Source: an uncultured Clostridium sp. (GTDB lineage: Bacteria; Bacillota; Clostridia; Lachnospirales; Lachnospiraceae). From it: a stretch of DNA of 39,956 nt. Both the position numbers and the translations under genes were made by a program. The DNA is taken from contig UQXF01000017.1 of the NCBI GenBank assembly GCA_900544905.1, positions 1 to 39,956 on the forward strand. The letters run 5' to 3'. Positions 1-9,025 of the stretch are shown here, in pieces (the stretch's first letter is position 1; every line of letters begins with the position of its first letter). A model generated the notes under the pieces. That model made no database searches. It saw only the letters and a list, made by a program, of their open reading frames with translations, and was not told the origin of the DNA.

Positions 1-54
1 GCAATATGCAGCAGATTTACAGTCTGTCCCCTTTGGCCACTCGGGAATCCATCC
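1..54 (-). tRNA. tRNA-Tyr (GTA), 5' part, truncated by window edge
   Basis: Read on the minus strand from 54, the sequence gives a 7-nt acceptor strand GGATGGA, a D arm of the tyrosine type (CCCGAGTGGCCAAAGGG) and an anticodon loop CTGTAAA with anticodon GTA at 20-18, which is the hallmark of tRNA-Tyr. The sequence runs off the window in the variable arm, so the T arm and 3' acceptor strand are not visible. A consensus promoter lies directly upstream. Confidence 0.88.
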
Positions 55-75
55 ATGGTCTGTAACCAATTTGAT

Positions 76-104
76 ATTATAGCTTAACTAATCCAAAAAA
101 GCAA
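76..104 (-). promoter_or_regulatory. sigma-A promoter of tRNA-Tyr
   Basis: On the minus strand, -35 TTGCTT (104-99), a 17-bp spacer and a perfect -10 TATAAT (81-76) lie about 20 bp before the tRNA 5' end. The promoter starts only a few bases past the stop of the upstream GH13 gene, so the tRNA is an independent unit. Confidence 0.8.
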
Positions 105-111
105 TACTTTT

Positions 112-2217
112 TTACTCCGCCTTCAGCACCATTGCGGCAATTCTCGGAACATCAATAAACAGCTCATTATTTTCCACCTGATAGGTTCTGGCTTCCATAA
201 TATAGCCCTCCTCCGTTGTCAGCATCAGCTGTGTCAACGTGTCCCCATTCAGCATGCCCAGACGGTCCACAGAAAGGCGCAGTTCAACCTTTTCATAATT
301 ATTATTCAGGATAACAATCATTTTATCTTTCCTGCTAAAACGTCCATATGCCACAACCTTATGTGCTCCATGAAGGAACATTACGGAGCCATGTTTCAAT
401 ACATCATTCTCTTTATGAATCTTAATGATATCCCGGTGAAACAAAATTAAATCCCGGTCTTCCCTGGTCCATGGATATGCCCTCCGGTTATCCGGGTCCG
501 TCCAGCCGCACATACCGGCTTCATCCCCATAGTAAATAGTCGGCGCTCCGGGCCAGGTCATCTGGAATACCACCGCCTCCCGCAGTACACCCTTGTTAAC
601 ATTCTCATTTGCCGCCTCCGGTCCCAATGTATGTGTACGCCCAACCCTGCGGTTTGTACGGGTCAGGAAACGGGAATGGTCATGGTTGGAAAGCTCATTC
701 ATGGAAACCTCTAAGGACTGCTGGTGAAAACGGCTCATATGATGGCGCAGGGAACCGATAAATGCATCCGGGTTACCAAGCAAGTCGCCGCGGAATTCAT
801 CAGAGTGCTTCTCCACTCCGGTCAAAAACCAGGTAATCGGCTCCATAAATGCATCATAATTCATAACCGTATCCCACTGGTCACCCTGCAGCCAGTTATA
901 CGGGTCACCATAGTGCTCCGCCAATATAATTGCGTTAGGATTCGCCTCCTTCACCACTTTCCGGAAATCTCTCCAGAACTTGTGGTTAAACTCCTCCGAA
1001 TGTCCTAAATCTGCTGCCACATCCAGTCTCCAGCCATCCACATTGAAGGGCGGAGAAACCCATTTTTTCCCGATTCTCAAAATATACTGGTATAGCTCTT
1101 CCGAATCCTCATAATTCAGCTTTGGCAGGGTATCATGCCCCCACCAGCCATCATAGCTGGCATTATACGGCCATGCATTTTCATCATAGAATTTAAAGAA
1201 ACTGCGGTAAGGGCTGTCAGCAGCCGGATAAGCACCTTTTTCGTATCCTTCCTGATTCTCGTAAATCAATTCTCTGTCCAGCCATTTGTTGAAGGAACCA
1301 CAGTGGTTAAATACACCATCTAAAATTATTTTCATTCCCCGCCTGTGAATCTCCTCTACCATCTCGCAGAACAGCCGGTTGCTCGCCTCTAAATTCTCCT
1401 TATTGGTAACTCTGGTAATATAACGGGTAGAATTTTTATTGACATTATCCCCCTCTGCCAGACACTCTCCTTCATCCCTGACGATTTTCCCAAAATGAGG
1501 GTCCACATAATCATAATCCTGGATATCGTACTTGTGATTAGACGGAGAGACAAAAATCGGGTTTAAGTAAATCACCTCTACCCCTAAATCCTGCAGGTAA
1601 TCCAGCTTATTGATTACTCCCTGCAAGTCACCGCCATAAAAGCACCGGACATCCATAGCATCCGGATATTTATCCCAATCCGTAATCCGTCTGGTAGTAT
1701 CTCCAATATAAAAATATTCATTGTCCAGCACGTCATTGCTCAAATCACCGTTACAAAAACGGTCCACATAAATCTGGTAAATAACAGCGCCCTTTGCCCA
1801 GCCCGGTGTGGTGAAGCCCGGCATAATGCTGAAATTATAGGTAGGATTCACTTCGGTCTGCACGCCAATTTTATTGTAATAACAGGCAGCGTTGCCTGAC
1901 TGGATTTCAAAATAATACTCTATCTTCTCTTTTTCAATTTGCGGAAGCTTTACAGAATAATAATCAAATGCGGTATCCGTTTCCGTTACCCGCATTTCCA
2001 TCCGTTCTCCGTCACAAATGGCAAATACCTTATCCACATTACCCTTTGCAGTACGGAATTTCAATATCACTTCATCCCCCGGCATCGGTTCTGCCGGTAT
2101 TCTATAATCCCCCGTACCATCGCAAAATAACGCATCGGAACGAATCGCCGGCTTATTCTGGAATACATAAGCCTGTACTTTCTGTGCATTGGTATAGCTT
2201 TTGAACGAATAACCCAT
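112..2217 (-). CDS. GH13 alpha-glucan hydrolase with N-terminal CBM34-like domain (neopullulanase / maltogenic amylase type)
   Basis: 701 aa, no signal peptide, so probably cytoplasmic and acting on malto-oligosaccharides or glycogen. Residues about 10-130 form a beta-rich N-domain of the CBM34 kind; the (beta/alpha)8 barrel starts at VIYQIYVDRF. The four GH13 motifs are visible: DGVFNH, GWRLDVA (nucleophile Asp about 399), ILAEHYG (acid/base Glu about 434) and SNHDHSR (Asp about 513). The N-domain plus these motifs fits the neopullulanase/cyclomaltodextrinase group; exact specificity cannot be read. An ATG 18 bp further upstream is in frame, but GGAGG with 6-nt spacing lies between the two ATGs, so the start at 2217 was chosen. 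The gene is monocistronic, with its own promoter and a terminator of the preceding operon upstream. Confidence 0.92.
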   Translation of the reverse strand: MGYSFKSYTNAQKVQAYVFQNKPAIRSDALFCDGTGDYRIPAEPMPGDEVILKFRTAKGNVDKVFAICDGERMEMRVTETDTAFDYYSVKLPQIEKEKIEYYFEIQSGNAACYYNKIGVQTEVNPTYNFSIMPGFTTPGWAKGAVIYQIYVDRFCNGDLSNDVLDNEYFYIGDTTRRITDWDKYPDAMDVRCFYGGDLQGVINKLDYLQDLGVEVIYLNPIFVSPSNHKYDIQDYDYVDPHFGKIVRDEGECLAEGDNVNKNSTRYITRVTNKENLEASNRLFCEMVEEIHRRGMKIILDGVFNHCGSFNKWLDRELIYENQEGYEKGAYPAADSPYRSFFKFYDENAWPYNASYDGWWGHDTLPKLNYEDSEELYQYILRIGKKWVSPPFNVDGWRLDVAADLGHSEEFNHKFWRDFRKVVKEANPNAIILAEHYGDPYNWLQGDQWDTVMNYDAFMEPITWFLTGVEKHSDEFRGDLLGNPDAFIGSLRHHMSRFHQQSLEVSMNELSNHDHSRFLTRTNRRVGRTHTLGPEAANENVNKGVLREAVVFQMTWPGAPTIYYGDEAGMCGWTDPDNRRAYPWTREDRDLILFHRDIIKIHKENDVLKHGSVMFLHGAHKVVAYGRFSRKDKMIVILNNNYEKVELRLSVDRLGMLNGDTLTQLMLTTEEGYIMEARTYQVENNELFIDVPRIAAMVLKAE

Positions 2218-2246
2218 AACAAACCTCCATGTCAATATCGTTTCCT

Positions 2247-2275
2247 ATTTTACCCTATTCTGTAAAATATATCAA
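2247..2275 (-). promoter_or_regulatory. sigma-A promoter of the GH13 gene
   Basis: -35 TTGATA (2275-2270), 17-bp spacer, -10 TAAAAT (2252-2247) on the minus strand, giving a leader of about 20-25 nt before the ATG at 2217. It lies downstream of the hairpin at 2296-2327, so the gene is separated from the ftsH transcript. Confidence 0.72.
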
Positions 2276-2295
2276 TGAAAAAATCTGCGCAAAGT

Positions 2296-2327
2296 AAAAA
2301 GGACAGCCAACGAACGACTGCCCTTTT
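2296..2327 (-). terminator. intrinsic terminator at the end of the ftsH operon region
   Basis: On the minus strand AAAAGGGCAG, an 11-nt loop and CTGTCCTTTTT form a 10-bp stem with one G-U pair, ending in a U run. It would end transcripts coming from ftsH or from the candidate start at about 2400. Confidence 0.7.
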
Positions 2328-2404
2328 CTGGAGAAGGTATTTTTTTGTTACTTATGGGGTGTAGCAAAAAAACTATATAATGTATTGGGGGGGTTACAAG
2401 TATT

Positions 2405-2434
2405 ATTATACGTATTTTGGCTCGAAAGTGTTCA
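2405..2434 (-). promoter_or_regulatory. possible promoter in the ftsH-GH13 gap
   Basis: A perfect TATAAT lies at 2410-2405 on the minus strand with a weak -35 TGAACA (2434-2429) at 18 bp. It would make an RNA of about 100 nt ending at the hairpin 2296-2327, with no good ORF inside. The rest of the gap 2218-2580 is AT-rich and holds one small ORF candidate (2452-2529). Confidence 0.25.
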
Positions 2435-2451
2435 CAAACAATTTTTATTTT

Positions 2452-2529
2452 TTAAAATTCTTTTGTGCATTTAGCCAAAGGCTTTTGTAAAAAACTGCCA
2501 AACTTATCCCGCTTTTGTATATTTTGCAT
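2452..2529 (-). CDS. candidate 25-aa small protein
   Basis: Not recognised. An ATG at 2529 follows AAAAGGTG with 5-nt spacing and opens a 25-codon frame rich in Lys, Gln and Phe (KRDKFGSFLQK in the middle), ending in TAA, about 50 bp after the ftsH stop. No transmembrane segment or known motif is visible. It could equally be chance in an AT-rich gap; only conservation would settle it. Confidence 0.2.
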   Translation of the reverse strand: MQNIQKRDKFGSFLQKPLAKCTKEF

Positions 2530-2580
2530 AAATTCACCTTTTCCATAATACATTTTTACCAAATCCAGTTATGCATTATT

Positions 2581-4455
2581 TTATAAATCAAAGGAAAATC
2601 CCGTAGTCCCTTTGTTTTCCTCTTCAAAAAGGGACTCAAACTCTTCCCTGTCAATACGCTCCTTCTCCAGCAAACGCTTTGCACACTTGTGAAGAATATC
2701 CACATTTTTCTCTAATATCTCTCTTGCCTGTGCATAACATTCATCTACGATACGTTTTACCTCTTTGTCAATGGCAGCCGCAGTCTGTTCCCCCAGCATT
2801 CTCTGGTGTCCAATATCTCTGCCCACAAATGTTTCTTCCTCATTGTCGGTTTCGTAATTGATTAAACCCAGCTCCTCCGACATACCATATTTCACAACCA
2901 TGGCTCTCGCCGCAGCAGTTGCCTGTTTAATATCCTGGGATGCCCCGGTTGTAATATCATCCATTATCATCTCTTCTGCAATCCGTCCGCCAAGGCTTAC
3001 TTTAATGTCCTGTAAAATTTTACCCTTGGTATTGAACACATTGTCATTCTCCGGAAGCGGCATTGTATAACCGGCAGCTCCCTGTCCGGTAGGAATAATG
3101 GAAACCGTGTAAACCGGCCCCACCCCTTCTAACAGATGGAATAAAATTGCATGCCCCGCCTCATGGTATGCGGTAATCTGCCGCTCCTTCTCCGGCACCA
3201 GTCTGGATTTTCTCTCTGTACCGATACCAACCTTGATAAACGCCTTATCAATATCTTCTTTGACAATATATTTCCGGTCATCCTTTGCCGCATAGATTGC
3301 CGACTCATTCATCAGATTTTCCAAGTCCGCTCCCGCAAAGCCCGCCGTTGTTCTCGCAATCTCTCCAAGGTTTACATCCTCGCTTAACGGCTTATTCTTT
3401 GTATGAATCTTAAGAATATCCTCTCTTCCCTTCACATCCGGCTTGCCAACAGCAATCTTCCGGTCAAAACGTCCCGGACGCAGAATGGCAGGGTCCAGAA
3501 TATCCACACGGTTCGTTGCCGCCATAACAATAATCCCCTCATTAACAGAGAAGCCGTCCATTTCCACCAGCATCTGGTTTAAGGTCTGCTCCCGCTCATC
3601 ATGACCGCCTCCGAGACCGGAGCCTCTTCTTCTTGCCACTGCATCAATCTCATCAATAAAAACAATACATGGAGAATTTCGTTTTGCCTCTGCAAACAAA
3701 TCCCGCACCCGGGAAGCACCCACACCTACAAACATCTCCACAAAATCAGAACCGGATATCGTAAAAAACGGCACATGGGCTTCTCCTGCCACTGCCTTTG
3801 CAAGCAGGGTTTTACCTGTTCCCGGAGGGCCCACCAGTAAGATACCCTTTGGTATTCTGGCTCCCAGCTCTACATACTTGCCCGGATTTTTAAGGAAGTC
3901 AACAACCTCCTCCAAATCCTCCTTTTCCTCCTGAAGACCTGCCACATCTTCAAAGGTCGTCTTATTATCTCCCTCTGAAGTCATCCTTGCCTTGCTCTTT
4001 CCGAAATTCATCATGGCACCGCCGCCGCTGCCTGAGCCCTGCATTCCGGCAAGCATCATCATTACAATTATGATAGCAACCAGGCCAATAATGTACGGAA
4101 GCATTTTTTCCAGGAAGCTCGGTCTCACCACATCGCTCATTTCAAAACCAACCTTTAAATCGTTGTCCTCCATCAGCTGATTATAGGTATCCTGAAAATC
4201 ATTCACATCTGTAACATAGAACCGGACCACGGAACGGTCTTTCATCGTCAGCTGCACCGTACCTGTCGGCACCTCGGCATTCTGCTGGACATAAACTGAC
4301 ACTACATTGCCCTTCTCCATGTCCTCAATAAAATTCGTCTCTGTGTAGGTTAAATCCACATCCTGGTTTCCGCTTTGTATCAGGTAAAGCACTCCCAGAA
4401 TCAGTGCAAAAAATACAACATAAGAAATCAGGCTTCTTTTCAAGTTCTTGTTCAT
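2581..4455 (-). CDS. ftsH: FtsH, ATP-dependent membrane zinc metalloprotease
   Basis: 624 aa, usual length. It degrades membrane and short-lived cytosolic proteins as a membrane-anchored hexamer. Two transmembrane segments (about 10-27 and 119-137) flank a small extracytoplasmic domain. The AAA domain follows with Walker A GPPGTGKT (209-216), Walker B IVFIDEID (264-271) and an arginine-finger region ending GRFDR (about 328-332). The zinc site is HEAGH (431-435), with a third ligand Asp near 508 in TGASQDIKQ. The ATG is preceded by AAGGAG. It is last in the cluster, 19 bp after hpt, the same hpt-ftsH order as in Bacillus. Confidence 0.98.
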   Translation of the reverse strand: MNKNLKRSLISYVVFFALILGVLYLIQSGNQDVDLTYTETNFIEDMEKGNVVSVYVQQNAEVPTGTVQLTMKDRSVVRFYVTDVNDFQDTYNQLMEDNDLKVGFEMSDVVRPSFLEKMLPYIIGLVAIIIVMMMLAGMQGSGSGGGAMMNFGKSKARMTSEGDNKTTFEDVAGLQEEKEDLEEVVDFLKNPGKYVELGARIPKGILLVGPPGTGKTLLAKAVAGEAHVPFFTISGSDFVEMFVGVGASRVRDLFAEAKRNSPCIVFIDEIDAVARRRGSGLGGGHDEREQTLNQMLVEMDGFSVNEGIIVMAATNRVDILDPAILRPGRFDRKIAVGKPDVKGREDILKIHTKNKPLSEDVNLGEIARTTAGFAGADLENLMNESAIYAAKDDRKYIVKEDIDKAFIKVGIGTERKSRLVPEKERQITAYHEAGHAILFHLLEGVGPVYTVSIIPTGQGAAGYTMPLPENDNVFNTKGKILQDIKVSLGGRIAEEMIMDDITTGASQDIKQATAAARAMVVKYGMSEELGLINYETDNEEETFVGRDIGHQRMLGEQTAAAIDKEVKRIVDECYAQAREILEKNVDILHKCAKRLLEKERIDREEFESLFEEENKGTTGFSFDL

Positions 4456-4474
4456 ATTATGCTCCTTTTTACGT

Positions 4475-4996
4475 TTAATTTTGTACTACTCCAATATATG
4501 GAAGATTCCGGTATTTCTGTGCATAGTCCAAGCCATAGCCCACCACAAATTCATCCGGAATCTCAAAACCGCAATAATCTGTCTGGATATCTGCCGTCCG
4601 GCGGTCCGGTTTATCCAACAGGGTAATTATTTTAAGGCTTGCAGGATTCCTTCCCAGAAGCAGCTTTTTCAAATGGAACAGGGTATTGCCTGAGTCCACA
4701 ATATCCTCCACTATTAAAACTTCCTTTCCTGCAATATCCTCATCCAGCTCCTTCTTTACCGTAATCTTGCCTGCGGATACCATTCCGTCTCCATAGGAAG
4801 ATACCGTCATAAAGTCCATAGTAACCGGTACCGTAATTCTTTTTGCCAGTTCACAGGCAAAAAATACACTTCCCTTTAAAATTATTACCAGATGTAATTC
4901 CTTTCCTGCATAATCCTCGTTAATCTGCTTTGCCAATTCACAGATACGGGCATTTACTTTTTCTTCGGAAATCATTACCTTAATCTGCTCTTTCAT
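4475..4996 (-). CDS. hpt: hypoxanthine phosphoribosyltransferase
   Basis: 173 aa, usual length. It joins hypoxanthine or guanine to PRPP in cytosolic purine salvage. The PRPP-binding signature VLIVEDIVDSGNTL is at 93-106, the LKGS loop at about 40-43, and the base-binding end reads PDEFVVGYGLDY. The ATG at 4996 lies inside the end of tilS (17-bp overlap) with an AAGGAG site, indicating translational coupling. The tilS-hpt-ftsH order is conserved in Firmicutes. Confidence 0.97.
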   Translation of the reverse strand: MKEQIKVMISEEKVNARICELAKQINEDYAGKELHLVIILKGSVFFACELAKRITVPVTMDFMTVSSYGDGMVSAGKITVKKELDEDIAGKEVLIVEDIVDSGNTLFHLKKLLLGRNPASLKIITLLDKPDRRTADIQTDYCGFEIPDEFVVGYGLDYAQKYRNLPYIGVVQN

Positions 4997-6470
4997 CCTT
5001 CTCTCCTTCGTATGTCGCCTTTAAAATATATTGTGTATCCTCCGTTACCTTAAAGCTCTCGCACCTCCGGTCACCAATTATCCACAAAACCTCCTGGTTC
5101 ACCGCCAGTACAATTACACGTTCACGGCAGTCCTTCGACATTTTTGCATCAATAAAATACCGTGACAGCTTTTTCCTGCCGCCGGTCTCATTCATCACAA
5201 AATAATCTCCGCTTTCCACCGTCCGTATATATAACGTATCTTTTATTGTATCACAATCAAAGAACTTCGTATAGTTATTTTTAGAATTTCCCACATCCTG
5301 CAGCAGTTTTTTTCTCTCCCCAGCCGGCATTTCCGAAGCCGCTGTTACTTCCAGGGAAAGCTTTCCCCCAAAGGGCAGTAAAACCGTCCGGGAAGCCGTC
5401 TGACCGGAAAATAAATGATTAGTTAACAAAACCTCCTGCCGCCACGCGCTGTGATTCTCCTTAAAGCATTTCCGGATTATCAGCTTTTCATACGATATGA
5501 CAGCCTCTGTTCCATAGGGAAGAACAATCTTTTTTCCGCTCTGGTTTGCCAGCAGCTGATATAATGCCTTAATATGCTCCCTTGTAATATCCTTTTTCAT
5601 ATGACATACCCGGACCAGCATTTCATATAATACAGCCCGGACAAATACCGGCTCCCTGTCAAGGAGGCTGCTGCGCTCCACCTGGCAGGCATCCCCTTTT
5701 TCACCTGTAAAATGTACATTCGTCTCCAGATATTCCTCTGCCATATGCCGGAAAAATGCTTCATATTCCGCCATGGTATCCGCAAACTCCGCTATATGGG
5801 ATACCGCCTGGCTGTTTACCTCCTCTAAAAGCGGAACCACCTGGTTTCTCAGCTTATTTCGCATATAGGTATTATCTCCATTGGTGGCATCCTCCCGCCA
5901 GCCGGTTTTCCGTTCCTCAAGCCATTTTGTAAGCTCCCGCTTTTCAAAGCACAACATAGGGCGGATGACCCGGATTGCAGTACCGTCCCCCGGCATCATA
6001 CCTTCATTCACCGGACGGATTCCCGCTGCCCCGGACAAATCCGTTCCCCGCACCAGATGAAACAGCACCGTCTCCGCCTGGTCTCCCTTATGGTGCGCCA
6101 CTGCCAGAGTACCCGCTCCCACCTGCTTCATAACATCAAAAAAGCAGCGGTACCGGTATTCCCGTCCCATTTCCTCCTCTGTCTTTCCCTGTGCGGCTGC
6201 CATAGCCGGAATATCTGCTTCAAACAGATAAAACGGGATTCCCTGCCGCTCACAGAGACCTTTTACAAAATCTGCATCCCCCGGTGCCTCTTTCCTTATT
6301 CCGTGGTTGACATGCACTGCAAAAAGAGACAAATTATACTGTTTTTTTAATTCACAAAGCACCAAAAGCATAGCTACGGAATCCGCTCCACCGGAAATTC
6401 CCATAACTATGCTGTCTCCCATCCCTATCATATGATATTCTTTCATAAACTCATGTGCCCTGTTAACCAT
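4980..6470 (-). CDS. tilS: tRNA(Ile)-lysidine synthase
   Basis: 496 aa from the chosen start. It modifies C34 of the CAU-anticodon tRNA-Ile to lysidine, which switches both charging and decoding to isoleucine. The N-terminal PP-loop SGGADS is at 26-31, followed by the HVNHGIR and HHKGDQAET motifs typical of TilS. The C-terminal third matches the TilS substrate-binding extension (a GGRKKLSRYFID segment). A GTG nine bases upstream is also in frame, but the ATG at 6470 has AGGTGA at good spacing and family alignments usually begin about here. It lies 21 bp after spoIIE and overlaps hpt. Confidence 0.95.
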   Translation of the reverse strand: MVNRAHEFMKEYHMIGMGDSIVMGISGGADSVAMLLVLCELKKQYNLSLFAVHVNHGIRKEAPGDADFVKGLCERQGIPFYLFEADIPAMAAAQGKTEEEMGREYRYRCFFDVMKQVGAGTLAVAHHKGDQAETVLFHLVRGTDLSGAAGIRPVNEGMMPGDGTAIRVIRPMLCFEKRELTKWLEERKTGWREDATNGDNTYMRNKLRNQVVPLLEEVNSQAVSHIAEFADTMAEYEAFFRHMAEEYLETNVHFTGEKGDACQVERSSLLDREPVFVRAVLYEMLVRVCHMKKDITREHIKALYQLLANQSGKKIVLPYGTEAVISYEKLIIRKCFKENHSAWRQEVLLTNHLFSGQTASRTVLLPFGGKLSLEVTAASEMPAGERKKLLQDVGNSKNNYTKFFDCDTIKDTLYIRTVESGDYFVMNETGGRKKLSRYFIDAKMSKDCRERVIVLAVNQEVLWIIGDRRCESFKVTEDTQYILKATYEGEKDERAD

Positions 6471-6491
6471 GTCTGTCACCTGTAAAACCGT

Positions 6492-8588
6492 CTACCGCTC
6501 CCATATTCCCGTCACCAGAATGGTACTGTCATCCCTCAGGCTTCCCCGCTGCATCGTCTCAATTTCCTTCATTATGCACTCTGCCATTAATTGTACATTA
6601 TTTGTCTTGACGGATGCAATCAAATCTGCCAGATAAGTCTCTTTATTTTCAAAGATAATGCCATCCAGTACGCCGTCACTAATCATAATGATAATATCCC
6701 CATGATAAAGCCTTCTGGCGCAGGTGTCAAATTCAACCTGTTCCAACACTCCCACCGGAAGGGATGTGGAACGGATACACTCCACCCTGTCCTTCCTCTT
6801 AATAAATGTGGTGGACGCCCCAAGCTTAATAAAATCTGCCATTCCCGAATATAAATCAATCATTGTCAAATCAAGGGTTGTACTGATACTGCCATCTGCA
6901 AGAAAGCTGATAAAGGAATTGAGCAGCTCAATTGCCAGCTCCCGGCAAAAGCCTGCCGAAAGAAGCTGTTCCAGCAGCTCCACAATCTGTCCGCTTTTCA
7001 GGTAAGCGCTTTCTCCGCTTCCCATTCCGTCAGACAGCATCAGCACCGCTTTTTGCACATCCACCTTTGTCACAGAGAAATTGTCACCACAGAGCTCCTC
7101 GCCCACCCGGTTCTTTCTCACCACACCGGTGGTTAACATAAAATGTCCCTCCTCCGCAAAGGAAAACCGGCTTTCCTCCCTGCCCACCGTATCATCTCCA
7201 CGGTTTAAACAGACCATTCTTTTGGACAACAGCCTGCTGATGCGCTCCGCCAGCATGTCCCCGGTCACCACCTGCTCTTTATCCAGGGAACACCCCACAT
7301 AAACCTCCAGCATGTCATTTTTATTCTTTACCAAAACCGCTTTTGTGACAAAAACGCCGATTCGTCCAAAGCTTTCCGTAACTCTTCCCTCAAACAGCTC
7401 TGCCTTCACCGACTGGGACCACAGTTCGCCCTGAAATGACGTTATAATCTCCCCAATCTGCCCCAGCTGTCTCACGAAATTATGCCGCATTTCCAAAAGG
7501 CGGTTGCTCTGGGACTCCACTGCATTCAGCAGAGAAATGCCGTCTCCGCTCAAATACATGTTACTAAGTCCATTTGGTATGGACGGATTGCGCTCCTGTT
7601 CATGAAGCTCCAGCATTTTTTCCATAGCCAGGAATGCCTGTCCAAAATCATTTATTTTACTCTTTGTGACCTCCTGCATTAAAAGGTCCTGGGAATACCC
7701 GGTCTTGCCATCCTTAAACTGGGCTGTCCGCTTCATCCATTTTGCCGGAGTCCCCACAAATAATGCCAAAACCAGCAATGCGCTTACCAGCATGTCCGGA
7801 GCCAGCAGACTCCTGTCATATAAAAAGCCAAGCAGGATATACCCCGCCAGAAAGCCAAGCAATACCCCTGCCCTGCCCAATTCCCGCAGGACAACAATCA
7901 CGCTGGATAAAAGAATCATTACAGCCAGCCATGCTATATTCTCCGTCTGAACCGCCAGCACCAGACCGGTAATACTGCCCGTCGCCATGCCAACACTGCC
8001 ATCAAACCGGTAGGTATTATATAAAAGCAGATATCCACAGAGAACAAACAAAAGATTAACCGGAGATTTTATCAAAGGACAGCCAAACAATGCTGCCACC
8101 AGCAGGGAAAACACTCCCACAAACCTTTCATTGGTTGCAAACATCCGGCTGGTTCCCACACGCAGCGCTACAAAGCCCTGCTCAAATACCAGTATGCCGC
8201 AGGACGCAATAACCCCCTCCAGCAGGGCATAAACCAGACTGATATCCTTCCCTGTGACCAGATACCCATAAGGCATGCCCACAGCCCAGAGTATGACACC
8301 GGATGCCAGTGCAATCTGATAATTATTTTCAAAAATCTTCTGCCTGTCCGTCCGATTCAGGGTAATCAAAAGCATCACCAATATAAGACTGTATTTTACT
8401 GCCGCCATAATGTCCAGCCGGCTGAGAACTCCCAGCGCCAGCATGACAAACAAGCCAATGGAGCTTTGCTCCTGTAAATATGCCGCCATAAAAAAAGGAA
8501 CAACAAAAGGATACATTCCAAACAACTGGCATCTTGCCACCAGAAATGCCAGGATATGTATCCCTATTTTTTCTATCCGATATTGCAT
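6492..8588 (-). CDS. spoIIE: SpoIIE, stage II sporulation PP2C phosphatase
   Basis: 698 aa, somewhat shorter than Bacillus SpoIIE. In the family it sits at the asymmetric septum and dephosphorylates SpoIIAA, which frees sigma-F in the forespore. The N-terminal half is a run of hydrophobic segments (about residues 8-280, consistent with the multi-span membrane domain). The central region precedes a PP2C domain with LMLSDGMGSGESA and DIIIMISDGVLDG metal-site motifs. The start at 8588 follows GGGAGGG; in-frame ATGs further upstream have no such site. A promoter with Spo0A-type spacing lies just upstream. Its presence implies an endospore former. Confidence 0.95.
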   Translation of the reverse strand: MQYRIEKIGIHILAFLVARCQLFGMYPFVVPFFMAAYLQEQSSIGLFVMLALGVLSRLDIMAAVKYSLILVMLLITLNRTDRQKIFENNYQIALASGVILWAVGMPYGYLVTGKDISLVYALLEGVIASCGILVFEQGFVALRVGTSRMFATNERFVGVFSLLVAALFGCPLIKSPVNLLFVLCGYLLLYNTYRFDGSVGMATGSITGLVLAVQTENIAWLAVMILLSSVIVVLRELGRAGVLLGFLAGYILLGFLYDRSLLAPDMLVSALLVLALFVGTPAKWMKRTAQFKDGKTGYSQDLLMQEVTKSKINDFGQAFLAMEKMLELHEQERNPSIPNGLSNMYLSGDGISLLNAVESQSNRLLEMRHNFVRQLGQIGEIITSFQGELWSQSVKAELFEGRVTESFGRIGVFVTKAVLVKNKNDMLEVYVGCSLDKEQVVTGDMLAERISRLLSKRMVCLNRGDDTVGREESRFSFAEEGHFMLTTGVVRKNRVGEELCGDNFSVTKVDVQKAVLMLSDGMGSGESAYLKSGQIVELLEQLLSAGFCRELAIELLNSFISFLADGSISTTLDLTMIDLYSGMADFIKLGASTTFIKRKDRVECIRSTSLPVGVLEQVEFDTCARRLYHGDIIIMISDGVLDGIIFENKETYLADLIASVKTNNVQLMAECIMKEIETMQRGSLRDDSTILVTGIWER

Positions 8589-8618
8589 AACGCATCCCTC
8601 CCATTCAAAGTGGGATAA

Positions 8619-8682
8619 ATTATAGAGATGCCTCTGCAAAAAAATTGTCAGTTTGAGATGCTGCAATACGCAACTTACGACA
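8619..8682 (-). promoter_or_regulatory. candidate Spo0A-activated spoIIE promoter
   Basis: On the minus strand, -35 CTGACA (8651-8646) and -10 TATAAT (8624-8619) are separated by 21 bp instead of 17. In B. subtilis such long spacing is characteristic of the Spo0A-activated sigma-A promoters of spoIIE and spoIIG. A 0A-box-like TGTCGTA (6 of 7 to TGTCGAA) lies upstream at 8682-8676. All of it lies between the divIC stop and the spoIIE start. Confidence 0.5.
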
Positions 8683-8690
8683 CTGTATTA

Positions 8691-8999
8691 TCATTTATTT
8701 TCCGGCTCAATCAAAATCTCGTTGGGATAAACCAGACCCAGCTTCTCCTTGGCAATTTCCTCCACAAACTTCTTCGTCTTCATATATTTTTCAAGCTCTT
8801 CCAGCTCCTTGGTGCGCTGTTTTTCACTGTCAATCTGTTTTTCCAGTGTTTCCTGCTTTTCCGCAAGCTCCGCACTCTGTTTTTTTAAACTGGCTGTCCG
8901 CATTCCCACACAAAGGCAGAAGACAACTACCACAAACACTATAACGGAAAATCCCTTTTTGTTCTGTTTTCTTTTCTTCTTCCTTCTTCTTGTACTCAA
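8691..8999 (-). CDS. divIC: DivIC/FtsB-family septum formation initiator
   Basis: 102 aa. A small bitopic division protein: a very basic cytosolic N-terminus (residues 1-15), one transmembrane segment (about 17-34), then a Gln/Glu/Lys-rich coiled coil (about 38-70) and a short extracytoplasmic tail ending GLVYPNEIL. In the family it works with FtsL and DivIB in the divisome. The start codon is TTG at 8999 with AGGTGA four bases before it; no ATG fits. It lies 26 bp after yabQ, the position divIC has in Bacillus. Confidence 0.92.
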   Translation of the reverse strand: MSTRRRKKKRKQNKKGFSVIVFVVVVFCLCVGMRTASLKKQSAELAEKQETLEKQIDSEKQRTKELEELEKYMKTKKFVEEIAKEKLGLVYPNEILIEPENK

Positions 9000-9025
9000 T
9001 CTATCACCTGTTTCTAATCTTACAC

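Noticed and set aside
2231..2250. Catabolite-repressor (cre)-like sequence GGAAACGATATT in the GH13 leader
   Set aside because: Two of the conserved cre positions do not match; too weak to call.
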